Notes under the pieces: generated by a model
Database searches by the model: none
The model's input: only the letters and a program-made list of their open reading frames with translations
Told to the model about the DNA's origin: nothing
Shown here: positions 55,424 to 63,996 of the stretch, piece by piece
Layout: every line of letters begins with the position of its first letter
Numbering within the stretch: position 1 is the stretch's first letter
Source of the DNA: Demequinaceae bacterium
GTDB lineage: Bacteria > Actinomycetota > Actinomycetes > Actinomycetales > Demequinaceae
Direction of reading: 5' to 3'
Assembly: GCA_016933155.1 (NCBI GenBank)
Contig: JAFGBM010000010.1
Span: forward strand, 1 to 64,000
Length of the DNA stretch: 64,000 nt
Program-made: the position numbers and the translations under genes

Positions 55424-56410
55424 TCAGAGGCGAATCGTGGTGCCGGTACGGGCGGACTCGAGTGCAGCCACGGCCACCCTCACGGTCTCCAACCCCTGTC
55501 GCATGGTCACGATCGTGCTCTCCTCACCCCGGACAGCATCCCTGAAAGCCAGGTGTTCGGCCAGGAGAGGCTCCACTTTGGGGATAGCAAAGCGAATCAT
55601 GTCGCCCTCGCTGACCCCCCGGAAGCCCGCGATGGCATCCCATGTGGTCGCGACCGTGCCATTGGCGAAGAAGGTCAGGTCCGCGGCTAGGGTATCGGCG
55701 ACAAAAGCCCCGCGCTCTCCCGTCACGACGGTGACGCGCTCTTTCATGGGGGACAACCAGTTGACCAGGTGGTTGGCGATCGCACCGCTGGCGAATCGTC
55801 CGGTGATGGCGATGAGGTCCTCGTGTTCGCGACCGCTGCGGTGCGCCGTCTGAGCGGCAACGGACACGTAGGTCGACTTCGTCACCCACGAGGCGAGATC
55901 GATGTCGTGGGTGGCGAGGTCCTTGACGACACCCACGTCGGCGATCCGATTGGGGAACGGCCCCTGTCGACGGGTGACGATCTGGTAGACGTCGCCCAAA
56001 TCGCCGTTCTCGAGCCGTGCCCGAAGGCTCTGGACCGCAGGGTTGTATCGCTCGATGTGTCCGACCCCTCCGACAAGTCCCGCAGACTCGAAGGCGTCGG
56101 CGATCCGCTCGGATGACTCCACGTCGAAAGCGAGGGGCTTCTCAACGAGCGCGTGGACTCCTGCCTCGGCGAGGGCAAGTGCCACCCCCTCGTGGAAGGC
56201 TGTGGGAACGGCGACCGTGACGTAGTCGACCCCGAGGCCAATGAGGTCCGCAACCTCCTTGAGGACCTTTGCGTCCCCGGCCGCATGGTGTTTGTCCCCT
56301 TCGGGATCAACGACCCCTACAAGGTCGACGCCGTCGAGGGATCTCAGGACCCTGGCGTGGTGCCGCCCCATGCTCCCGATACCGACAAGGCCTGCCCGGA
56401 GATTTGCCAT
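55424..56410 (-). CDS. wbpB: UDP-GlcNAcA 3-dehydrogenase (Gfo/Idh/MocA family, WbpB-like)
   Basis: 328-aa Gfo/Idh oxidoreductase. NAD-binding GIGSMGRHHARVL, the EKPLAFDV loop and catalytic-region HIERYNPAVQ, all characteristic of WbpB/WlbA, which oxidise the 3-hydroxyl of UDP-GlcNAcA. ATG 56410 overlaps the wbpE stop by 1 bp or more (ATGA); the open frame upstream lies inside wbpE. WlbA-like enzymes recycle NADH with 2-oxoglutarate, which pairs well with the adjacent aminotransferase. Confidence 0.88.
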   Translation of the reverse strand: MANLRAGLVGIGSMGRHHARVLRSLDGVDLVGVVDPEGDKHHAAGDAKVLKEVADLIGLGVDYVTVAVPTAFHEGVALALAEAGVHALVEKPLAFDVESSERIADAFESAGLVGGVGHIERYNPAVQSLRARLENGDLGDVYQIVTRRQGPFPNRIADVGVVKDLATHDIDLASWVTKSTYVSVAAQTAHRSGREHEDLIAITGRFASGAIANHLVNWLSPMKERVTVVTGERGAFVADTLAADLTFFANGTVATTWDAIAGFRGVSEGDMIRFAIPKVEPLLAEHLAFRDAVRGEESTIVTMRQGLETVRVAVAALESARTGTTIRL

Positions 56411-57501
56411 CACGCACCCGCCTTCGCGACCGCGTTGACGCCGTCGACGATGCGGTCGATATCGGCGTTCGTGAGGCTCGGATACACGGGAAGGGACAAC
56501 GCCTCCTGCGTGGCCTTTCGCGTCACCGGAAGATCCATGCCGACTCGGAATGACGGCAACTCGTGGCAAGGAATGGGGTAGTAGACGCCCGTGCCGATCC
56601 CGTACTCGTCGAGCAGCGCCTTAGCGAATCCATCACGATCGTCTGCCACACGGATCGTGTACTGGTGATAGACGTGGGTGGCCTTGGGATGGGCTGGGGG
56701 AACCACAACACCCTCGAGCCTCGCCTCGAACTCCGCCGCGATGGCACGCCTCCGTTCGGTCCACGCCGGAAGCTTCCCGAGTTGAACCCGCCCAATGGCG
56801 GCGTTGATGTCGGTCATCCTGACGTTGAAGCCGACGACCTCGTTCTCGTACTTCTTCTCCATGCCCTGGTTGCGAAGCAGGCGAATCATGCGAGCCGTCT
56901 CCGGGACGGCGCAACTCACCATGCCGCCCTCAACCGAGGTCATGTTCTTCGTCGGGTAGAGACTGAACATCGCGAAAGCCCCGAAGGAGCCGACCGGGGC
57001 ACCGTCCCACGCGGCTCCATGAGCTTGGGCGGCATCCTCGAAGACCTGGATCCCGGTCTCCGAGACTAGGGCCCCGAAACGATCCATGTCCGCCGGGTGC
57101 CCATAGAGGTGGACGGGCATGACCCCTGCCGTTCGCGAGGTGATCGCGGCCTTGGCAGCGTCAGGGTCCATGCAGAAGGAATCGCCCTCGATGTCGACGA
57201 AGACGGGCGTCGCCCCCGTGAGGGCCACCGAGTTCGCCGTTGCCGCAAAGGTGAAGGAGGGGACGATCACCTCATCCCCTGGCCCGATGCCCGCCGCGAG
57301 CAGCCCCAGGTGAAGGCCTGCGGTGCCGCTCGAAACCGCGACGCATTCGCGTCCGCCGACGAGTTCATCGGCAAACTCCCTCTCGAACGCTGCAACCTCT
57401 GGGCCCTGGATGATGAAGCCCGATCGCAACACCCGATCAACGGCCGCGCGCTCATCGTCACCGATGGCAGGCTTCGCTGCGGGGATAGTGGTTTCAGCCA
57501 T
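56410..57501 (-). CDS. wbpE: UDP-3-keto sugar aminotransferase (DegT/DnrJ/EryC1, WbpE-like)
   Basis: PLP-dependent aminotransferase (363 aa). Schiff-base Lys185 in SLYPTKNMTSVEGGM; EDAAQAHGA holds the PLP-ring-binding aspartate region; N-terminal SGFIIQGPEVAAFE. Full length. Predicted to convert the 3-keto product of WbpB to the 3-amino sugar using glutamate. Follows wbpD by 31 nt with AAGGAG 11 nt before the ATG. Confidence 0.9.
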   Translation of the reverse strand: MAETTIPAAKPAIGDDERAAVDRVLRSGFIIQGPEVAAFEREFADELVGGRECVAVSSGTAGLHLGLLAAGIGPGDEVIVPSFTFAATANSVALTGATPVFVDIEGDSFCMDPDAAKAAITSRTAGVMPVHLYGHPADMDRFGALVSETGIQVFEDAAQAHGAAWDGAPVGSFGAFAMFSLYPTKNMTSVEGGMVSCAVPETARMIRLLRNQGMEKKYENEVVGFNVRMTDINAAIGRVQLGKLPAWTERRRAIAAEFEARLEGVVVPPAHPKATHVYHQYTIRVADDRDGFAKALLDEYGIGTGVYYPIPCHELPSFRVGMDLPVTRKATQEALSLPVYPSLTNADIDRIVDGVNAVAKAGA

Positions 57502-57532
57502 GACTGTTGTGTCTCCTTATCGGCTTGGTGGC

Positions 57533-58129
57533 CTACTCGCCAATCGGTTCGAGGCCACCATCGACCTCGCGATAGGTCTGATCCGTTCGCGGACAGCGCC
57601 AGACGCCTGCGCCCTCATCGACGAGGGGCATCCCGGCCTTGCCCACCCAGCCGACCCTGCGGGCGGGAACACCGAGGACGAGGGCAAAATCGGGGACGTC
57701 GCGTGTCACAACCGACCCAGCGGCAACCAATGCCCATCGACCGATCGTCACGGGAGCGACGCACACCGAGCGCGCCCCGATTGAGGCCCCCTCCCGCACC
57801 GTCACACCAACGGCATGCCAGTCCGATGCGGACTTCGGCGTCCCGTCCGGGTTGATGGCACGCGGAAACTCATCGTTGGTCAAGACGACAGCGGGTCCGA
57901 TGAACACCCCGGGCTCCAGTACCGCAGGCTCGTATACCAGGGCGTAGTTCTGGATCTTGCATCCATCACCGATCGAGACACCGGTCCCGACGTAGGCTCC
58001 CCGCCCGATGATGCAGTTCTCCCCGATCACCGCGCCCTCTCGAACCTGCGCGAGGTGCCAGATGGATGTCCCCTCGCCGACAGAGGCGTTACCCGAAACG
58101 TCGGCGGTGTCGGAGATCCTGGTGGCCAC
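57533..58129 (-). CDS. wbpD: UDP-3-amino sugar N-acetyltransferase (WbpD-like, left-handed beta-helix)
   Basis: 198 aa hexapeptide-repeat acetyltransferase: IGENCIIGRGAYVGTGVSIG repeats give the beta-helix, with the loop LTNDEFPRAINPDG typical of WbpD/WlbB. The C-terminal VPARRVGWVGKAG closes the CoA site. Acetylates the C3 amine with acetyl-CoA. First gene of the wbp operon; leaderless GTG with TAGTGT 6 nt upstream. Confidence 0.9.
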   Translation of the reverse strand: MATRISDTADVSGNASVGEGTSIWHLAQVREGAVIGENCIIGRGAYVGTGVSIGDGCKIQNYALVYEPAVLEPGVFIGPAVVLTNDEFPRAINPDGTPKSASDWHAVGVTVREGASIGARSVCVAPVTIGRWALVAAGSVVTRDVPDFALVLGVPARRVGWVGKAGMPLVDEGAGVWRCPRTDQTYREVDGGLEPIGE

Positions 58130-58135
58130 GGTCCG

Positions 58136-58141
58136 ACACTA
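58136..58141 (-). promoter_or_regulatory. -10 box for leaderless wbpD operon
   Basis: TAGTGT on the minus strand ends 6 nt before GTG 58129. Confidence 0.55.
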
Positions 58142-58247
58142 CCTCACTCGATATCGGACTATGGATGACCAATGTCACCTCCCGAAACCGGGCCCGCCCC
58201 TGAGGAATCCGTTGGGCCCAGCCCGACGCGCGGTATCTGGACCGCCG

Positions 58248-59678
58248 CTACTTCGAACCTCGCCAGGAGTCGAGTAGACCCACGAAGGTCTCAACGGCGC
58301 CGGGCTTCCAGATCTCGGCAACCTCACCTGAGGGCAACTCCGATGCCTTCTCATCCTCCAAAATCTCGACCAGCAGTCTGATGGATTCCGGCCCCGACAC
58401 TGGCTCTCCAAATGCCGGGTGTCCCACAACCTCCGAGAAGGCGCTCTCCTTCACGAAAGTCCTGCAGCCGAAGGCGAGCGCCTCGAAGAGCACGGTGCTC
58501 TGCACCCCCACGACCGCCCTCACCTCTCGCAAGGACTCAAAGACGTCGGAACGATGGTCAAGGAAGACGCCTGAGGCGCCCATGAGGCGCGAGTACCGCT
58601 CCCCGACGTCGGCCCGTTCGGAGGGGTGAGGCCGGAAAGCCACACGCCACGAATCGGGCAGGGCCTGACGCAGGGCAAGGGTGAAGTCCGTCATCTCATC
58701 TGGATCGGTAACGCTGGACACCACCAAGATCTCCTTCGACCGTTCCCCCAAGGACGGAGCCCCGGCGGTCATCTCCTCGATGTGGGGTTTGCCCACCGAG
58801 ACGACCTCGGCGGGAAACCTGATCTGGGACGACCAGAAGTCACCGAAGGTCAGGAGCGCATCGGGGAAGGTACGCTGGAGGACGGGGTCCTTCATTGCCC
58901 GGCCGAAGTTGTAGGCGGGGTGCGCCAGACCGATCCAACCGTGCTGCGGCTCAACGACCCGAATTCCGCGATCCTTCATCATCGCTATCTGGCCAGCCAT
59001 GTTCCCGTACGCGGCCCCGTCAACGAAGACGATCTCCGGGCGGACCCTGTCGAGGACCCGCGCGAAACTCGACTCGATCCCCTTGGCCCGGGCAAGTTGG
59101 AAAAGGGTGAGGTGCTCGATTCTCCCCGCCTGCTCCTGGTCGATCGGAAACGTGAACTCGTCGAGGATCGCCCTCACGACGTCCCTGACCAAGGATGCCT
59201 CTCCACCGCGAAGAGGCCTCAGGCGGGCGTTGACCTCAGCCTTCGCGAGCGCACGGTCGAACCTGAAGGTCTGGGGAAATTCCGTTCTGGAGCTGAAGCG
59301 AAACGGGGCCTTCTGGAGAACCACGGCCCGGTCCCCGATCGACAGCGCATAGTCATCTACCAGCCAGTTCTTCTGTCCCCGCTCCGTTCGTTGCACGGTG
59401 ATGCCGCTCGTATAGAAGAGGTACCTTGACGGCGGCATCGCCGACAACCTGCTCCCGCCGTGTCGCAGGGCGTCTCGAAGGAAGGCGACAACCTGCTGCC
59501 GACGGAGCTTGGGGCCCGCCCGGTAGTGGGAGAACTCGTTCTTCCAGACAGCCGAGGCGAGCGGAATGCGCATGTATGGCCAGATCGGCCGGGGCTCCCG
59601 GAGGATCTGGGCCTGGAGCGCCTCAGGAGCCGCATCCTCAAGGGCAACGAGGGCCTCGGTGCCACGGGCTTCGGCCAC
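58248..59678 (-). CDS. GT-B-type surface polysaccharide transferase (capsule/CDP-glycerol transferase-like)
   Basis: 476 aa, not firmly assigned. The C-terminal half resembles capsule-synthesis and poly-glycerolphosphate transferase GT-B domains: VVEPQHGWIG, a VSVGKPHIEEM turn, ILVVSSVTDPDE, FRPHPSERADVGERY, and VGVQSTVLFEALAFGCRTF. The N-terminal half has aromatic, basic patches that may contact membrane or acceptor. GTG 59678 is chosen for its AAAGGAG seven nt upstream; further upstream the frame runs into the divergent gene. Likely adds or polymerises a sugar or phosphate unit of the local glycan. Confidence 0.75.
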   Translation of the reverse strand: MAEARGTEALVALEDAAPEALQAQILREPRPIWPYMRIPLASAVWKNEFSHYRAGPKLRRQQVVAFLRDALRHGGSRLSAMPPSRYLFYTSGITVQRTERGQKNWLVDDYALSIGDRAVVLQKAPFRFSSRTEFPQTFRFDRALAKAEVNARLRPLRGGEASLVRDVVRAILDEFTFPIDQEQAGRIEHLTLFQLARAKGIESSFARVLDRVRPEIVFVDGAAYGNMAGQIAMMKDRGIRVVEPQHGWIGLAHPAYNFGRAMKDPVLQRTFPDALLTFGDFWSSQIRFPAEVVSVGKPHIEEMTAGAPSLGERSKEILVVSSVTDPDEMTDFTLALRQALPDSWRVAFRPHPSERADVGERYSRLMGASGVFLDHRSDVFESLREVRAVVGVQSTVLFEALAFGCRTFVKESAFSEVVGHPAFGEPVSGPESIRLLVEILEDEKASELPSGEVAEIWKPGAVETFVGLLDSWRGSK

Positions 59679-59828
59679 CGTCGTCTCCTTTGATCGTAGG
59701 GCGCCAACCGCCGGAGGTACATGGAGAGGTCCGCTTCGCGATCTCCCGCCCATCTTGGCCCTCCTGACGCATGATAACGTAGCGCGAAACGTGGCCCCGT
59801 TCCTTCGACACCGATGAGGCCTTCCGCA

Positions 59829-59834
59829 TAGAGT
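59829..59834 (+). promoter_or_regulatory. -10-like box, GT4 gene
   Basis: TAGAGT ends 10 nt before ATG 59845, leaving at most a few nt of leader. Confidence 0.35.
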
Positions 59835-59844
59835 CCGGACCCAG

Positions 59845-61023
59845 ATGCACATCGTCATTGTCAGCCGTATCTTCGCTCCCGAGGCCTCGGCAGCCACCCC
59901 GATCCTGACGTCGATTGCTCTTTCGTTCCAACGAGCGGGGCATCGTGTGACGGTTCTGACGGCCCGCCTTCCTGCGGGGACCGCGGACATCGATCTCCCT
60001 GGAGTCACCATCAAGAGGGCCCGGGTGTTGCGCGACCGTCAAGGCTACGTGCGCGGGTACCTGCAGTACCTCAGCTTCGATCTTCCTCTCGCCCTCCGGA
60101 TGCTTGCCCGGCGCCGAGCGGATGTGTACTTCGTCGAGCCTCCTCCGACAACCGGTGCCGTCGTTCGGGTCATCACCTGGTTCCTTCGCCGTCCCTACTT
60201 CTACCGAGCGGCGGACATCTGGTCCGACGCCGCCCAGATGGCCACGGGTTCTCGGATCGTCATCGGGTTACTTCGCTCCGTGGAACGGTTCGCCCTTCGG
60301 GGATCCCGGATCGCATTCGCAACATCCGACGGGGTCGCGGATCGCATGCGAGAACTGGGAGTGCAGTCGCCCACCATCGTCACGGGGTGGGGCGTCGATA
60401 CCACGACCTTCCACTTCACTCCACGACGAGTCCAGAAGGACCGCCCCTACCTCATCTACGCGGGAACGCACTCCGAATGGCACGGTGCCGGCATCTTCAT
60501 CGATGCATTCGCCTCGATATCGAAGGACCATCCAGATGCGCGGCTCATCTTCGTGGGAAACGGATCCGAACGCGGAGCCCTCATGGCCAGAGTCGAGTCT
60601 TTCGGATTGACGACCGTCGAGTTCAAAGACGCCGTCGTCGGGTCCGAACTCGCCCCGCTCCTCGCCGGAGCGACGGCTTCCCTAGCTAGCCTGAAGCCGG
60701 GCCAGGGGTACGACTACGCCTTTACAACCAAAGCCTTCCCTTCACTTGCGGTCGGGTGCCCGGTCGTCTTTTCTGGGGTGGGGCCCACGAGAGGCTTCAT
60801 CGATGCGGCAAGGAATGATCATGCCATTGGTGAGGCCGTGCCCTACGACGTCGACGCCGTCGCGAAGGCCCTTGATCGCGCTCTTCGGTATCCGGTCGAC
60901 GACAAGGATCGTCGCGTGACCTCCGACTGGACGGCTCAGCACTATTCAGTCGAGAGTATCGCCCAGACGATCCTCCACATGGTCACCTCGACCGCCACCA
61001 CCCCCGACGATTCGGACACATAA
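59845..61023 (+). CDS. GT4 glycosyltransferase (WbuB-like)
   Basis: 392 aa, GT-B fold. The N-terminal SRIFAPEASAATPILTSIA matches WbuB-type L-fucosamine or amino-sugar transferases. Further landmarks are FVEPPPTTGAVV, IVTGWGVDTTTF and LIYAGTHSEWHGAGIFIDAF in the donor domain, with TTKAFPSLAVGCPVVFSG at the sugar-nucleotide site. With the wbp genes nearby, an amino-sugar donor is plausible. Confidence 0.87.
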   Translation: MHIVIVSRIFAPEASAATPILTSIALSFQRAGHRVTVLTARLPAGTADIDLPGVTIKRARVLRDRQGYVRGYLQYLSFDLPLALRMLARRRADVYFVEPPPTTGAVVRVITWFLRRPYFYRAADIWSDAAQMATGSRIVIGLLRSVERFALRGSRIAFATSDGVADRMRELGVQSPTIVTGWGVDTTTFHFTPRRVQKDRPYLIYAGTHSEWHGAGIFIDAFASISKDHPDARLIFVGNGSERGALMARVESFGLTTVEFKDAVVGSELAPLLAGATASLASLKPGQGYDYAFTTKAFPSLAVGCPVVFSGVGPTRGFIDAARNDHAIGEAVPYDVDAVAKALDRALRYPVDDKDRRVTSDWTAQHYSVESIAQTILHMVTSTATTPDDSDT

Positions 61024-61097
61024 CCTCCTCGATCGGCCTCGGCCCCGGACTCGGGACGAGCCGGTCCAAGACCGTCAACTCTCTTGGGGCGTATTGG

Positions 61098-61103
61098 TAG
61101 GAT
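61098..61103 (+). promoter_or_regulatory. -10 box, GT2/DUF2304 operon
   Basis: TAGGAT ends 6 nt before ATG 61110. Confidence 0.6.
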
Positions 61104-61109
61104 CGCGTC

Positions 61110-61844
61110 ATGCCTTTCACGGCTAAGCAGACCCTCGTCGTCGTTCCCGCGTTCAACGAAGAACCGACCGTGGGGGCCGTCGTTCGCGAGATCCGGACCA
61201 CGGTGCCCGGGTCGACGATACTCGTCGTTGATGACGGATCGACCGACGACACCGCAGGGGTCGCCGCGCGGGCCGGAGCCCTCGTGGCCCGGTTGCCCTT
61301 CAACCTTGGCGTCGGCGGGGCGATGCGAGTGGGGTTCGACTACGCACTCCGGAAGGGATTCCCCGTCGTCGTCCAGGTCGACGCGGATGGTCAGCACGAT
61401 CCGGCCAACATCCCCTCGATGCTCAGGGAACTCGGTGACACCGATCTCGTCCTTGGGGCGAGATTCGCCGGGACCGGCGACTACAAACTCCGAGGGCCGC
61501 GTCGCTGGGCCATGAGGATCCTCGCCCTCGTGCTCAGCCGCACCTCCCACACCAAATTGACCGATACGACTTCGGGTTTCAGGGCTTCGGGGCCACGAGC
61601 CGTAGCCCTTTTCGCCAAGCACTATCCCGCTGAGTACCTCGGGGACACCATCGAATCCCTCGTCATTGCCTCCCGCGCGGGTCTGAGAGTCCGACAGGTT
61701 CCCGTCGCCATGCGGGTGCGCGCCTCTGGGGTCTCGTCGCATCGGCCCTTCAAGGCAGCCATCTACCTTGGCCGAGCGGCGATCGCCCTGACTATCGCGC
61801 TCGCCCAACCTTCGTCGCTCTACCGGGTATCGGCACAGCGATGA
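61110..61844 (+). CDS. GT2 glycosyltransferase, polyprenyl-phosphate sugar synthase-like
   Basis: 244 aa, DPM1-like GT-A enzyme. VVVPAFNEEPTVGAVV, VDDGSTDDTAGVAA, NLGVGGAMRVGFDYAL and QVDADGQHDPANIP are the family blocks. No transmembrane segments, so the cytoplasmic-release type. Likely makes polyprenyl-phosphate-linked hexose for transfer outside the membrane by a GT-C enzyme. Overlaps the DUF2304 gene by 4 bp (ATGA). Confidence 0.9.
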   Translation: MPFTAKQTLVVVPAFNEEPTVGAVVREIRTTVPGSTILVVDDGSTDDTAGVAARAGALVARLPFNLGVGGAMRVGFDYALRKGFPVVVQVDADGQHDPANIPSMLRELGDTDLVLGARFAGTGDYKLRGPRRWAMRILALVLSRTSHTKLTDTTSGFRASGPRAVALFAKHYPAEYLGDTIESLVIASRAGLRVRQVPVAMRVRASGVSSHRPFKAAIYLGRAAIALTIALAQPSSLYRVSAQR

Positions 61845-62218
61845 GTCGAGGAAGCTACATCTTCGCCATCGCTATGGCGGTGCTGGTCCTTTTCGTCGTC
61901 ATCCACCTACTCCGGCGTCGACGACTCCGGGAGCGTCACGCCATCTGGTGGATGGTCGCCGCCCTGCTCGCCCTTCTTGCCGGGGTCTTTCCCGGTGCCG
62001 TCGTCCGGGTGTCCTCCTTCCTCGGGATCGAGGTCCCTCTCAATCTTCTGTTCTTCACCTCCATCGCGATACTCTTCCTGATCAACCTCCAGCATGCGTC
62101 AGAGCTGACTTCGCTTGAGGAGAAGACCCGCATCCTTGCCGAGAGAGTCGCCCTTCTGGAAATGGGTCGCCCAGAGGAATCCTCTGACCCCAAGGGACCC
62201 CCAGCCGGGACCCCGTAG
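61841..62218 (+). CDS. DUF2304 membrane protein
   Basis: 125 aa, three hydrophobic helices (about 5-24, 36-56, 66-84), then a heptad-like coil LTSLEEKTRILAERVALLE and a polar tail. DUF2304 proteins regularly follow GT2 polyprenyl-sugar synthases and are thought to help lipid-linked sugar transfer or anchoring; function not established. Coupled to the GT2 gene. Confidence 0.85.
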   Translation: MSRGSYIFAIAMAVLVLFVVIHLLRRRRLRERHAIWWMVAALLALLAGVFPGAVVRVSSFLGIEVPLNLLFFTSIAILFLINLQHASELTSLEEKTRILAERVALLEMGRPEESSDPKGPPAGTP

Positions 62219-62352
62219 CCCCGAGCCCCAAGCCCCGGATCGTGGGGCAGGGAATCCTGGTGACCCTCTGCCCACCGCCCAGGGACTCAACCCGCGAAGG
62301 GTGTCGAGCCTCCGACCCGCGGGAGCCAAGGCCGGATCGCCACGCAGCCAAC

Positions 62353-63996
62353 CTACTGGGGGTGTTCCCGAGACGTATCCAAGGTTGCGGTCATCGAGGT
62401 GACGCGAATGACGGGGTTCCCAACTAGCAGGTCCCACCACGACGCCTGCGGATCCAACTCAATCCGCACGCCGATTTGGCCGCCGTCGGAATCCCAATCG
62501 GGGAAGCCATAACGCACGCCTTCGATGATGAGTGAGTCAAACGTGCCAGAAACAAAGGCTTCAATGTCGGCGTCTACTATTGCGAATCGTGTTCGGTCGC
62601 CGTATGCCGCATGCAGCCACCCGATCGGTTCGTAGAACCGATACTGTCGGCTGTCGAAGTTCAGGTAGTCGACGTCGTCGGCCACGATGACGGTCGACGC
62701 CGCGCGCACATCGTCCATCTGGCGAAGTGCATCGATGATCTGAACTTGCTTGTGCCAGTCGGCCACGAACATCAGGCCGGCAACGACGACGGCCGCCGCA
62801 GAAACGCCGACGGTGACGGCGCTCGCTACCCGGATGGCAACGACGCGAAACGCGCTGGGTCCGCCAGCCGCCACAACTGCGGCCACCGCGAGGAGGGCGG
62901 TCCCGACAGGAAGCAACAGTTGATGGCGCGTCTCCCAATCAACGAACTCCGGGATTTTTCCGACGAGTAAGTACGGGAGGGCCCCGATCGCAAACGCCAC
63001 GAGCCCCGCTGAGGCCAGGAACGCCGACTGCCCGATCCTTTGCGGAAGTCGGGGACTCCGTGTAGCCGCGAGGGCCGTGACGACGATCACGATCCCGGCG
63101 GCCGCCACAATCGCGATGACGATGATCGCGTCTGCGGATGTCGCCCCGCGTAAAAACCAGACGACGGGAGCAAGAGCGATGGTGCCGACTCCCGCGATCA
63201 TGGCCGTGGTGAGGTCGACGACGCGCTGATGTTGGTGCATGATTGCCCGCACACCGAGCAGAACTATGCCTCCGGCGCCAGCGGACACCATGAGAAACGC
63301 ACCGACATTCGCTTGGGAGAGGGGCCACGTCCACTCGACGAAGTTGTTGTAGTTGGCGTACACGCCACGTGGATGGAAGAACGCGGTACGGACAGACCAG
63401 AACAACACAGGCGTCGCGAGCAGATACCAAGATCGCCCCACGAACCCGAGCAGTTGCTTCCCAAGCACGCGAGAGCGGTCGATTTCAAGCAGCGCGAGGT
63501 GGGCAACGGGTATGGCGATGAAGGCTAGAAGCGAAGCCGTCGTGAACGATGCGAAAAACAACGCTGAGGCGACAGCCGCCCGGGCGTGGCGACGCGGGCC
63601 GGCCTTGACCAGAAGCCACCAGGCGAGAAAAAACACCGCAAGACTGATCGAGTAGGTACTCAGGACCGCGACAGAGACCCGCGCGATGTTGAACGGCAGG
63701 AGGACCACTAGGGCGGCCGCGAACCAGGTCTGGGTCGGACTCAGCCCCAGTCCGCGGGCAGCGATTCCACGCGCGGCAAGGGCCACGACGACAGCGCAGA
63801 TGACACCGATGATCTTGAACGCGACCGGTCCAACCACCGAGATCGCAGCGGCGACATGGCCAATCCACGGTATACCGAGGTCGTTATAGAGGCTCTCAAT
63901 ATCGCCGCCTTCGGTGACCCAGTCGTCCCAGAAGAGCGCATCGGGAGCGAGCAGAATAACCCCCCAGCACGCTACGGTGAGGAGGGCTAGCGCCAC
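62353..63996 (-). CDS. Polytopic membrane protein, possible GT-C glycosyltransferase (5' end may lie outside window)
   Basis: 547 aa visible, at least 11 helices. The first external loop has an acidic pair (FWDDWVTEGGD) right after helix 1, as in GT-C transferases that use polyprenyl-phosphate sugars. C-terminal soluble domain of about 110 residues after the last helix. The GTG at 63996 is only 4 bases from the window end, so the true start may be further on. Codon use is less GC-biased than its neighbours (more AT-ending codons), suggesting foreign origin. Pairs functionally with the GT2/DUF2304 genes, though convergent with them. Confidence 0.7.
   Translation of the reverse strand: MALALLTVACWGVILLAPDALFWDDWVTEGGDIESLYNDLGIPWIGHVAAAISVVGPVAFKIIGVICAVVVALAARGIAARGLGLSPTQTWFAAALVVLLPFNIARVSVAVLSTYSISLAVFFLAWWLLVKAGPRRHARAAVASALFFASFTTASLLAFIAIPVAHLALLEIDRSRVLGKQLLGFVGRSWYLLATPVLFWSVRTAFFHPRGVYANYNNFVEWTWPLSQANVGAFLMVSAGAGGIVLLGVRAIMHQHQRVVDLTTAMIAGVGTIALAPVVWFLRGATSADAIIVIAIVAAAGIVIVVTALAATRSPRLPQRIGQSAFLASAGLVAFAIGALPYLLVGKIPEFVDWETRHQLLLPVGTALLAVAAVVAAGGPSAFRVVAIRVASAVTVGVSAAAVVVAGLMFVADWHKQVQIIDALRQMDDVRAASTVIVADDVDYLNFDSRQYRFYEPIGWLHAAYGDRTRFAIVDADIEAFVSGTFDSLIIEGVRYGFPDWDSDGGQIGVRIELDPQASWWDLLVGNPVIRVTSMTATLDTSREHPQ

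Noticed and set aside
62219-62352. GC-rich hairpins between the DUF2304 gene and the convergent membrane protein
   Set aside because: Only short stems are present (for example GCCCC/GGGGC at 62232-62248, and an 8-bp bulged stem at 62242-62275). Too weak to call a terminator with confidence.
47084-63996. Search for insertion sequences, transposases or a prophage in the glycan region
   Set aside because: None seen. Uneven codon use in wbpA and the last membrane gene suggests transfer, but no mobile element is visible.
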